Shown here: piece by piece, positions 42,138 through 49,252 of the stretch
How the letters are laid out: each line of letters starts with the position of its first letter
Position numbering within the stretch: the stretch's first letter is position 1
Source of the DNA: Cellulomonas sp. SLBN-39
GTDB taxonomy: Bacteria > Actinomycetota > Actinomycetes > Actinomycetales > Cellulomonadaceae
Direction of reading: 5' to 3'
DNA: 64,000 nt
Assembly (NCBI RefSeq): GCF_006715865.1
Contig: NZ_VFOA01000001.1
Location: 1,426,001 to 1,490,000 of the forward strand
The notes under the pieces: model-generated
What the model saw: the letters and a program-made list of their open reading frames with translations, nothing else
The model's database searches: none
Told to the model about the DNA's origin: nothing
Position numbers and translations under genes: made by a program

Positions 42138-42989
42138 TCACCCCCCCGCGGCGCGCCGTCGGTCGGCCAGCACCCGCGCTGCGGTGCGCCGTCCACCGGT
42201 CTGCCTCAGCCCTGCACGGCGCGCGATCTCACGGACCCGCGGGTCCTGCGTCCGCGTGTCCCGGCTGAGCGCGTCCAGCGCGGCCGGGGTGCCCAGGTCG
42301 AGCAAGGCCATCGCCGCCGACACCCGCACCGTCCCGTCCGGGTCGTCGAGCGCCTCGGAGAGCGCGTCGGTCGCACCCTCCGCACCAGGACCCATGAGGC
42401 ACAGGACCTCGGCGGCGTGGCGACGGTTGTCCGTCGCGCCGCTCGCCAGGACCGCGACCAGCGCGGGCACGGCGACCGCGCCGAAGGACGCGAGGTCACG
42501 GGTCACGCCGTTGCGGACGGTGTCGTCGCCGGCCGCCAGGTGGGCCACGACCGCGGGGACTCCCCGGGGGTCCCCGAGACGGGTCAGCGCCCACCGCGCC
42601 TTCGCGGCGACGTGCGGGTCGGCGTCGGACGTCAGCGGCAGGATCGCGTCCAGCGTGGCCGGGTCGGCGACCTTGCTCAGGACGTGCAGCGCCCGCTCTC
42701 GCGTGCCGGGGTCGGTGCTTGCCAGGGCCTCGAGCAGGAGGGGCGTGGCGCTCCGGACGCGCGTGATCGCCCAGGTGAGCGTCTCCCGGACGAACGGGTC
42801 CTGCTCCGACCACAGCCGGGCCACCAGCTCCGGTGCCGCGCCCGGGTGGGCGAGCTCGCCGACCCTCAGAGCGGCGGCCTGACGCACGTCGCGGTCGAGG
42901 TGCGTCAGGGCGCCGAGAGCGTCGTCCACCTGGGCGTCGCCGGTGGGCGAGAACGTTGCCGTCATCACGAACGTCTGCTCCGGTTCCAT
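42138..42989 (-). CDS. HEAT-repeat (PBS-lyase type) protein, divergent from the TipAS-MerR regulator
   Basis: The 283-residue protein is built of about seven helical pairs of 31 residues, for example DDALGALTHLDRDVRQAAALRVGELAHPGAAPELVARL, DPGTRERALHVLSKVADPATLDAILPL and DPDGTVRVSAAMALLDLGTPAALDAL. Such scaffolds bind proteins; no catalytic motif is seen. ATG 42989 lies seven bases after TAGTGT and probably starts a leaderless mRNA from a MerR-type promoter with a 19-bp spacer. The C-terminus is Arg-rich. Its task in relation to the thiopeptide locus is unknown. Confidence 0.8.
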   Translation of the reverse strand: MEPEQTFVMTATFSPTGDAQVDDALGALTHLDRDVRQAAALRVGELAHPGAAPELVARLWSEQDPFVRETLTWAITRVRSATPLLLEALASTDPGTRERALHVLSKVADPATLDAILPLTSDADPHVAAKARWALTRLGDPRGVPAVVAHLAAGDDTVRNGVTRDLASFGAVAVPALVAVLASGATDNRRHAAEVLCLMGPGAEGATDALSEALDDPDGTVRVSAAMALLDLGTPAALDALSRDTRTQDPRVREIARRAGLRQTGGRRTAARVLADRRRAAGG

Positions 42990-42996
42990 GTCGGGC

Positions 42997-43028
42997 ACAC
43001 TAAAAGTTGACGTTGCGAGAAGGTCAAC
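42997..43028 (-). promoter_or_regulatory. MerR-type promoter and operator of the HEAT-repeat gene
   Basis: On the minus strand TTGACC (43027 to 43022) and TAGTGT (43002 to 42997) are 19 bp apart, the long spacer typical of promoters that MerR proteins activate by twisting DNA. The dyad GTTGAC-N11-GTCAAC (43006-43028) covers the -35 and spacer. The start would be at the ATG of the HEAT gene. Confidence 0.6.
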
Positions 43029-43044
43029 GAGGGGGTGCTCGACC

Positions 43045-43800
43045 GTGCGGTACTCGATCAGCCAGGTCGCCACGATCTCCGGTGTCTCGGCCCGGACCCT
43101 GCGGCACTACGACGAGATCGGGCTGCTCGCGCCGCAGGAGGTCTCCGCCAACGGGTACCGCTGGTACGGCCGGAGCCAGCTGCGCGTGCTCCAGCGGATC
43201 CTGCTGCTGCGCGACCTCGACGTCCCGCTCCCGCAGATCAAGGCGATCCTCGCAGGGGAGGACGACGAGGCCGCCGCGCTGCGCCGCCACCTCCGGCTCG
43301 TCACGGCCGAGCGCGACCGCCTGGACGCGATCGCCGGCACGATCCGCCGGACGCTGGACGATCTCGAGGGACGTCGCAGCCTGCCCGACGGCGAGTTCTT
43401 CCGCGGTCTGCAGGAGCGCCGGGCCCAGCTCGCCGCCACCCTGCGGAAGAAGTTCGGCACCGCGCTCCCCGCGCACGACCCGTGGCCGTCCGGCTGGACG
43501 AGGGACGACTACCACGAGGCCGAGTCCGAGGCCCGGGACCTCTACAGCCAGCTGTCGCGCGCCCGCCGGGCCGACCTGGACCCGACGTCCTCCGCCGCGC
43601 TCGACATCGTGGCGGCGCACTACGAGGCCGTGCGCGCCACGTGGCCGGCGAGCCCCGAGGCGTACCACGCGCTGGCGGACCTCATCGAGTCCGACCCCGC
43701 GCAGCGTGTCGTCGTCGGCGGCGACGACCCCGACCTGCCCGCCTGGCTGGCTGCGGGGGTCCGGGCGTACGCGGTGCGTCGCCTGGGCCACCGACCCTGA
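43045..43800 (+). CDS. MerR-family regulator with TipAS-like C-terminal domain
   Basis: The 251-residue protein has a MerR winged helix (RYSISQVATISGVSARTLRHYDEIGLLAPQEVSANGYRWYGRSQL), a dimerisation helix (about 75-115), and a C-terminal helical domain of about 125 residues (FFRGLQERRAQLAATLRKKFG, WTRDDYHEAESEARDLYSQLSRARR, SSAALDIVAAHYEAVRATWPASPEAYHALADLI, LPAWLAAGVRAYA) matching the TipAS pattern. TipA of Streptomyces binds thiopeptides through this domain, using a cysteine; this protein has no cysteine. GTG 43045 has GAGGGGG nine bases upstream. Placed beside a thiopeptide operon it may sense the product, which is inference. Confidence 0.85.
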   Translation: MRYSISQVATISGVSARTLRHYDEIGLLAPQEVSANGYRWYGRSQLRVLQRILLLRDLDVPLPQIKAILAGEDDEAAALRRHLRLVTAERDRLDAIAGTIRRTLDDLEGRRSLPDGEFFRGLQERRAQLAATLRKKFGTALPAHDPWPSGWTRDDYHEAESEARDLYSQLSRARRADLDPTSSAALDIVAAHYEAVRATWPASPEAYHALADLIESDPAQRVVVGGDDPDLPAWLAAGVRAYAVRRLGHRP

Positions 43801-44031
43801 GCGCGCTGCCCGGCGCACCGCTGCAAGGTCGGTGGGCCGGGCGGTACGGCAGGTCGCTGTCGTCGGCGTGCGCGGCCCGCTCGTCGGGCAGCACCGCCTT
43901 GACGGCGGCGACGGACCGCTGCCAGGGTCACGTCCGACCCGGCGGCCGGCCCGCACGGTGTCCCACGCCGAGCGCGAGCCGGACGGCTCGACACCTGCAC
44001 GGCGCCACCCGTCCGGCACCCGGAGGGCACG

Positions 44032-44919
44032 ATGAACGACGTCCCGGGCGGGCGCATCGCCCGACGCTTCGCGGTCGCGGCCCTCGTGGCGGTGGCGGTC
44101 GTCCTCGGGGCGCTGACCGCGTGGTCCCTCGCCGGGCCCGACGAGCGGCCGGGTCGGCCGGCAGCGTCGCGGTCGCCTGCGGCCTCCCCGACCGCGACGA
44201 CCACCCCGACGCCCATCCGCACGTCCGCACCCACCAGCACCCCGACGCCCGCACCGGCACCGACGCCGACCGCCGCCCCGGAGGCGTCGCCGAGCCCAGC
44301 GCCCCCCGCCGCACCGACGACCCTGGGCGACCCGGTCACCGGCGTCGCCACCTACTACACGGCCGCCGGGCCGGCCGGGGCGTGCATGCCCCTGACCTTC
44401 CCCGCGAACGGCTACACCGCCGCCGCGGGTCCGGCGCTGTTCGACGAGGGCCGCGGCTGCGGGTCGTGGGTCGAGGTGACGGGCGCCCGCGGGACCGTCC
44501 TGGTGAAGGTCGACAACCTCTGCCCCGAGTGCGAGGCGGGCCACCTGGACCTCAGCACCGAGGCGTTCGCCGCCGTCGACGACCCGGCGAAGGGCGTCGT
44601 CCCGATCGTCTTCCGGGTGGTGCGCGACCCCCCGGTCGCCGACGGCCTGGCGTTCAAGGTCAAGGACGGGTCCTCGCCGTGGTGGCTGGGGCTGCACGTC
44701 GACAACGTGGGCAACGCGGTGGCGTCCGTCGAGGTCGCCGACGGGGAGGGCGCCTTCCGGCCTCTCACCCGGCAGTCGTGGGGGTGGACCCTGGAGAGCA
44801 GCCCGGGCGCCGGGCCGTACCGCGTCCGCGTCACCGACGTCCACGGTCGGTCCGCCGTCGCCGACGGACTCACGCTGAGCCCGGGCGTGCTGCAGACGAC
44901 CACGGTCCGGCTGTACTGA
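44032..44919 (+). CDS. Secreted or anchored bacterial expansin (EXLX/YoaJ type)
   Basis: The 295-residue protein loosens plant cell-wall networks without hydrolysis. It has an N-terminal membrane segment (about 13-33), a long Pro/Thr/Ala linker (about 38-95), domain D1 (VTGVATYYTA, CGSWVEVTGARGTVLVKVDNLCPECEAGHLDLS, the last Asp matching the key residue of YoaJ), and domain D2 (DGSSPWWLGLHVDNVGNAVASVEV, SWGWTLESS, GPYRVRVTDVHG) with paired Trp for cellulose binding. The N-terminal segment lacks a clear cleavage site, so it may stay anchored. ATG with GGAGGG upstream. Such genes suit a plant-polymer-degrading actinobacterium. Confidence 0.9.
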   Translation: MNDVPGGRIARRFAVAALVAVAVVLGALTAWSLAGPDERPGRPAASRSPAASPTATTTPTPIRTSAPTSTPTPAPAPTPTAAPEASPSPAPPAAPTTLGDPVTGVATYYTAAGPAGACMPLTFPANGYTAAAGPALFDEGRGCGSWVEVTGARGTVLVKVDNLCPECEAGHLDLSTEAFAAVDDPAKGVVPIVFRVVRDPPVADGLAFKVKDGSSPWWLGLHVDNVGNAVASVEVADGEGAFRPLTRQSWGWTLESSPGAGPYRVRVTDVHGRSAVADGLTLSPGVLQTTTVRLY

Positions 44920-45062
44920 CCGCCCCGACCGGCACCGGCGGTCGACCCCTGGGCCCCGGCCGGTGCCCCGCAACGGCACGTGGCCCGGTCACCCGTGGTC
45001 TGATGGGGTATGAACCTGCCCGACCACGCCCCCGGCACGCCGTCGCGCGGACGGCTCGGCGC

Positions 45063-45920
45063 ATGACCCGCGTCGTCGTGACCGGCGGGAGCGGCAAGCT
45101 CGGACGTGCGGTCGTCGAGCACCTGGCTGCGCACGGGTACGACGTGGTCAACGTCGACACCGCGCTCCCGCCGGACGGTCAGCCGGCGGTGTTCAGCCGG
45201 GTCGACCTCACCGACCTGGGCCAGGTGACCGAGGCGCTCACCGGCATCGACGACCGGTGCGACGGCGTCGACGCCGTGGTGCACCTCGCGGCCGTCCCCG
45301 CACCGGGTCTGCGCCCGAGCGGCGCGACGTTCGCGAACAACGTCGTCGCGACCCACCACGTGTTCAGCGCCGCCCGCCGCGCGGGCATCAGGAACGTCGT
45401 CTGGGCCTCCAGCGAGACCGTCCTCGGTCTGCCCTTCGACACGCCGCCGCCGTACGTCCCGGTCGACGAGGAGTACGCCGTCCGCCCGGAGAGCACCTAC
45501 TCGCTCGGCAAGGCGGTCGAGGAGGAGATGGCCCGGCACTTCGCGCGCTGGGACCCGGACCTCAAGCTCATCGGCCTGCGGTTCTCGAACGTCATGGAGC
45601 CGGGTGACTACGCCGCGTTCCCTGGTTTCGCCGCCGACCCGCGCAGCCGGATCTGGAACCTCTGGGGCTACATCGACGCCCGCGACGGTGCCCTCGCCGT
45701 CCGGCTCGCCCTCGAGAGCGACCTGCGCGGGTTCGAGGCGTTCATCATCGCCTCGCCCGACACGGTGCTCGACCGCCCGTCGGCCGAGCTCGTCGCCGAG
45801 CACCTCCCCGACGTCCCCGTGACGCGCCCGCTCCAGGGCCGGGAGACGCTCCTGTCGATCGACAAGGCCCGTCGCCTGCTGGGCTACGACCCGCAGCACA
45901 CCTGGCGCGACGAGGTCTGA
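45063..45920 (+). CDS. NAD-dependent epimerase/dehydratase (extended SDR)
   Basis: The 285-residue protein starts TRVVVTGGSGKLGRAVVEHLAAHGYDVVNVD, a Rossmann GxxGxxG nucleotide site, and has VVHLAAVPAP, SSETVLG and the catalytic YSLGK. Substrate unknown; relatives act on nucleotide sugars or uronates. The start is uncertain: ATG 45063 gives the compact Rossmann start, while an in-frame ATG at 45003 would add 20 residues; neither has a clear ribosome-binding site. Confidence 0.87.
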   Translation: MTRVVVTGGSGKLGRAVVEHLAAHGYDVVNVDTALPPDGQPAVFSRVDLTDLGQVTEALTGIDDRCDGVDAVVHLAAVPAPGLRPSGATFANNVVATHHVFSAARRAGIRNVVWASSETVLGLPFDTPPPYVPVDEEYAVRPESTYSLGKAVEEEMARHFARWDPDLKLIGLRFSNVMEPGDYAAFPGFAADPRSRIWNLWGYIDARDGALAVRLALESDLRGFEAFIIASPDTVLDRPSAELVAEHLPDVPVTRPLQGRETLLSIDKARRLLGYDPQHTWRDEV

Positions 45921-45991
45921 CCGGGTCCTGCGTCGTCCCCGCTGGGGGGCAGCAGTCTCGGGGTGCAGGGCAGGTCGTCGGCGTCGGCCCC

Positions 45992-46522
45992 CTATGCCTC
46001 CAGGAACCCCGCGATCCGGTCGAACGAGCTCACGAGCCACGGGCTCATCGCGAACGGGGCGCCCTCGACGGCCTGGCGCAGCTGCGCGGGTGTCAGCCAG
46101 TGCAGGTCCATCACCTCGTCCGGGTTCGCCACGGGGGCCAGGCCGGTGCGCGCGACGTAGATGGGGCACATCTCGTTCTCGACGATCCCGGACGCGTCCA
46201 CCGCCCGGTAGCGGAAGTCGGGGTCGACCAGCTCGACCTCGGTGAGGGCGAGCCCCAGCTCGTCGACGCCCCGCCGCCTGACCGCGTCCGCCATCGGCTC
46301 GTCCGGGGCGGGGTGCCCGCAGAAGCTGTTCGTCCACACGCCCGGCCACGTGCGTTTGTGCAACGCGCGGCGGGTCACCAGGACGCGCCCGTCGTCGTCG
46401 ATCACGTGGCACGAGAACGCGAGGTGCAGCGGTGTGGCCGTGGTGTGCACCTCGGCCTTGTTCGCCACGCCGACGTGCCCGCCGGTCTCGTCGAGCAGGA
46501 CGACCTTCTCCTCAGTGATCAC
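45992..46522 (-). CDS. idi: Isopentenyl-diphosphate delta-isomerase type I
   Basis: Interconverts IPP and DMAPP for isoprenoid synthesis. The 176-residue NUDIX-fold protein has HLAFSCHVIDDDGRVLVTRRALHKRTWPGVWTNSFCGHP (catalytic Cys in SFCGHP) and ADAVRRRGVDELGL, with YRAVDASGIVENEMCPIYVA holding the catalytic Glu. GTG start with GAGAGGA upstream. It lies downstream of a broken carotenoid desaturase gene, the remains of a carotenoid operon. Confidence 0.95.
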   Translation of the reverse strand: MITEEKVVLLDETGGHVGVANKAEVHTTATPLHLAFSCHVIDDDGRVLVTRRALHKRTWPGVWTNSFCGHPAPDEPMADAVRRRGVDELGLALTEVELVDPDFRYRAVDASGIVENEMCPIYVARTGLAPVANPDEVMDLHWLTPAQLRQAVEGAPFAMSPWLVSSFDRIAGFLEA

Positions 46523-46597
46523 TGATGACGTTCCTCTCCGGGCGACGTGCGCCCAGGTGCTGGTCGAGCGGTGGTCGGGCCGACGGGGTCGTGCGCC

Positions 46598-47047
46598 TCA
46601 CGCGGGGGCCGCCCTGAGCAGCCGTCGCACCGCGATCATCGCGCCCGCCAGCACGGCAGGGATGCCGCCGCCAGGATGCACGGACGCGCCCACCCGCCAC
46701 GGCCAGGGCCGCCACGGGTCGGAGTACGACGGACGGTGGAACGGTCCGCTCAGCCTCGGCGGCCGGGCCGCGCCGTACAGCGCGCGGTGCGGCTCGCCGA
46801 GGGTGCCGTAGTACCGCGGGTCGAGCACGACGTGCTCGTCGAGGTGGTCGGTCAGGGGGAGTCGAGGCCGAGGGCGGTCGAGATCCGCTCGACCTCGCGC
46901 CGCACGAACGGGTGCTCCAGAGTGTGGTGCCCGCCGTCGGCCGGGGCGGTGAGGAGCAGGCCGACGGAGGACGGCCTGGGAGCGGCGCTGCATGTGCTCG
47001 CATCGCTGGAGGTGACGAGCGGACCGCCGGGGCGGGTCATCGGGCAC
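46598..47047 (-). pseudogene. Carotenoid (phytoene desaturase-type) oxidoreductase, C-terminal remnant with frameshift
   Basis: Two reading frames carry parts of a CrtI-like protein. One (about 47010 to 46855) has LLLTAPADGGHHTLEHPFVRREVERISTALGLD; the other (about 46870 to 46598) has LTDHLDEHVVLDPRYYGTLGEPHRALYGA, PWRPWPWRVGASVHPGGGIPAVLAGAMIAVRRLL. VHPGGGIP is the FAD-binding C-terminal signature of carotenoid desaturases. The frames meet near 46860, showing a frameshift, and the N-terminal two-thirds are gone, replaced by the hipBA locus. It cannot make an active enzyme. Confidence 0.75.
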
Positions 47048-47071
47048 CAGAAGACGGATGACGCGTATTTC

Positions 47072-47131
47072 GTAGTCACTGTCCTTGACTACCGATAGGT
47101 AGTCGATCAGTCTGACTACTCAGACGTAGTC
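47072..47131 (+). promoter_or_regulatory. hipBA operator array with 27-bp period and promoter
   Basis: GTAGTC occurs at 47072, 47099 and 47126, exactly 27 bp apart, and GACTAC at 47087 and 47114, also 27 bp apart. They make palindromes GACTACC-GATA-GGTAGTC (47087-47104) and GACTAC-TCAGAC-GTAGTC (47114-47131) plus an extra half-site. TTGACT (47085-47090) and CAGTCT (47108-47113), 17 bp apart, form the promoter, which the sites cover. Confidence 0.7.
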
Positions 47132-47146
47132 GAGCGGAGGTCCGGC

Positions 47147-47386
47147 ATGGCGGTGCGAGGCAAGGTCACGAGCCCGGAGTCGCTCGGGCGGATCCTCCAG
47201 CAGGCGCGGCTGCTCAACGGGTGGAGCCAGCGCGAGCTGGCGGCCCGGATCGGCACGTCGCAGCGCTACATCTGGGAGATCGAGGCCGGCAAGCCGTCGA
47301 TCTACACCGACCGCCTCTTCGCCGTCCTGCGCGAGACGGGCACCGAGCTGTCTGCGACGATCGAGCCGCGGACCGACCGTGAGTGA
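47147..47386 (+). CDS. hipB: HipB-like XRE antitoxin (first hipBA locus)
   Basis: The 79-residue protein is a Cro/XRE helix-turn-helix (ESLGRILQQARLLNGWSQRELAARIGTSQRYIWEIEAGKPSIYTDRLFAVLRETGTEL) like HipB, which represses its own operon and neutralises the HipA kinase. GGAGG lies six bases before the ATG, and the upstream array of palindromes is its probable operator. The stop overlaps the toxin gene by eight bases. Confidence 0.92.
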   Translation: MAVRGKVTSPESLGRILQQARLLNGWSQRELAARIGTSQRYIWEIEAGKPSIYTDRLFAVLRETGTELSATIEPRTDRE

Positions 47387-48617
47387 CCTGGTGGTCGAGC
47401 TGTACGGCTCGACGATCGGGTGGCTGACCGGGCGGGGCCCGACCTTCGACTTCGTCACCTCGCCGGACGCGATCGACGAGTTCGGCCTCGACTCCCTCGT
47501 GCTCTCCGTCGCGGTGCCGTTCGCCGCCGTGCCTGCCCGGGGCGGGCGGGCGAGGCGTCAGAACTTCTTCCGCGAGCTGCTGCCCGAGGGGCAGATGCTC
47601 GTGCGGCTCGCGCAGCAGGCCGGCGTGCCGCTGTACGACGTCGTCGGGATGCTCCGCGCGTACGGTCGGGACGTCGCGGGAGCGCTGCAGATCCGGGACC
47701 CCGAGGCCCCCGGCGAGCCGCGGACCCCCGCACTCGAGCCGCTCTCGCAGGTGGAGGTCGGTGCGCTGCTGACGGACGTCGCGTCGTACCCGCTGGCCAA
47801 CAAGCCGCCCACGGGCGCGTCGACGCTCGCCGGCGTGCAGGACAAGATCCTCCTGGTCCGCACGGCAGAGGGGTGGGCGCGCGCCCTCGACGGCTACCCC
47901 TCGACGCACATCCTCAAGCCCGTCTCGCGGGACCACCCGACGATCATCTACGACGAGGAGTACGGGGCCCGGCTGGCCCGCGCGCTCGGGCTCACGTCCT
48001 TCGCCACGACGATCACCGAGTTCGACGGCGTCCCGGCGCTCGTCGTCGAACGCTACGACCGTGAGGTGGCCGCCGACGGGCCGCCGCGACGGATCCATCA
48101 GGAGGACCTCAACCAGGCGCTCGGCCTGCAGGGCGACCAGAAGTACCAGCGGTACGGCGGCAAGGCGTCCCTGGCGCGGGTGGCCCACCAGCTCACCGTG
48201 CTCGGCGACCGCGCGGCCGTGCGCCGTCTGGCGCGCATGACGGTGCTCGCTGTCGCCACCGGCAACCTCGACATGCACGCCAAGAACCTGGCACTCGTCC
48301 ACCGGCGCGACGGGACGGTCGACCTCGCACCCGCCTACGACGTCGTCCCCCAGACGCACCTGCCGAACGACGGCGAGCTCGCGCTCGCGGTCGACCGGAC
48401 CTACCGCCACGCTGCAGTCACACGGGCGAACCTCGCCGCGGAGATCGGCGCGTGGGGCGTGCGTGACGCCGACGACCTCGTGGAAGCCACGCTCGACGAG
48501 ATGCGCGACGCCGTCGCCCGCGAGGCGCCGCACCCGCGCGCCCACCCGGCCCTGCGTGACGACATCGCGCGCTTCGTCTCGAACCTCCTCGAAGGGCACG
48601 AGGCGGGACGCGGGTAG
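47379..48617 (+). CDS. hipA: HipA-family Ser/Thr kinase toxin (first hipBA locus)
   Basis: The 412-residue protein has the HipA N-subdomain 1 (LVVELYGSTIGWLTGRG, RQNFFRELLPEG) and kinase motifs: AGVQDKILLV, STHILKPVSRDH, VPALVVERYDR, RRIHQEDLNQALGLQGDQKYQ, the catalytic GNLDMHAKNLALV and the metal-binding APAYDVVPQT. In E. coli HipA phosphorylates glutamyl-tRNA synthetase and arrests growth. All key residues are present. GTG start overlapping hipB. The locus lies in the place of the missing part of a carotenoid gene. Confidence 0.93.
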   Translation: MSDLVVELYGSTIGWLTGRGPTFDFVTSPDAIDEFGLDSLVLSVAVPFAAVPARGGRARRQNFFRELLPEGQMLVRLAQQAGVPLYDVVGMLRAYGRDVAGALQIRDPEAPGEPRTPALEPLSQVEVGALLTDVASYPLANKPPTGASTLAGVQDKILLVRTAEGWARALDGYPSTHILKPVSRDHPTIIYDEEYGARLARALGLTSFATTITEFDGVPALVVERYDREVAADGPPRRIHQEDLNQALGLQGDQKYQRYGGKASLARVAHQLTVLGDRAAVRRLARMTVLAVATGNLDMHAKNLALVHRRDGTVDLAPAYDVVPQTHLPNDGELALAVDRTYRHAAVTRANLAAEIGAWGVRDADDLVEATLDEMRDAVAREAPHPRAHPALRDDIARFVSNLLEGHEAGRG

Positions 48618-48622
48618 AGCGG

Positions 48623-49120
48623 CTACCGCGCCAACGCCCGTTCCCAGAAGCGGGCGGTCTTCAGGTCGAGCGCGACGAGCAGGCAGCGTCGGACGGTCGT
48701 GGTGGCCGATCGCAGCGCCCGGACGCTGACGTCGCAGGCCTGCATCCGCGGGTACTGGAACGCGCCGGTCGACAGCGACGGGAACGCGATGGACTCGGCG
48801 CCGACCTGGTCCGCGAGCGCCAGGCTCGCGCGGTACGCGCCGGCGAGCAGCTCCGCGGCGGGTTCGTCGACGCCGTACCGCGGGCCGACGGCATGGACGA
48901 CGTGGCGCACCGGCGGCGGGAACCGGAACGCGGGCGTGATGACCGCGCCACCCACCGGGCACGGCGCCAACGGGCGCAGCGCCTTGAGCAGCTCGGGCCC
49001 CGCGACCCGGTGGACGGCGCCGTCGACACCACCCCCGCCGATGAGCGGGCTGTTCGCCGCGGTGACGACGACGTCGACCTCGACGCTGGTGATGTCCGCC
49101 TGCACGACCTCGATCTCCAC
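48623..49120 (-). CDS. Macro domain protein (O-acetyl-ADP-ribose deacetylase type)
   Basis: The 165-residue protein binds and probably hydrolyses ADP-ribose derivatives. Motifs: VEIEVVQADITSVEVDVVVTAANSPLIGGGGVDGAVHRVAGPEL (substrate Asn and GGGVDGAVH), CPVGGAVITPAF, VVHAVGPRYG and SIAFPSLSTGAFQYP. GTG 49120 fits the usual IEVVQADIT start, but an RBS is weak. It converges with hipA, five bases apart. A deleted second copy lies near 54.4 kb. Confidence 0.93.
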   Translation of the reverse strand: MEIEVVQADITSVEVDVVVTAANSPLIGGGGVDGAVHRVAGPELLKALRPLAPCPVGGAVITPAFRFPPPVRHVVHAVGPRYGVDEPAAELLAGAYRASLALADQVGAESIAFPSLSTGAFQYPRMQACDVSVRALRSATTTVRRCLLVALDLKTARFWERALAR

Positions 49121-49252
49121 GACGACACTCTGCCGGTCCCGCACAGGTCCGCGCGCCGACCGTCGAGGGCGATCGTCAGGTGGCACGGCTGAGTGCCAGG
49201 TCGAGCCCACGCGGGGCGTCGACGACCGACTCCGGGGCGCGGGACCAACCGA

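Noticed and set aside
41941..42882. Plus-strand frame starting at an ATG with AT-rich codons upstream of the HEAT-repeat gene
   Set aside because: After a few codons it becomes a shadow of the HEAT-repeat gene; the AT-rich start is the terminator of that gene on the other strand.
47072..47131. Periodic GTAGTC/GACTAC repeats as a small CRISPR array
   Set aside because: Repeat units are only six bases with short, palindromic spacing and sit on a promoter; no cas genes. They are operators.
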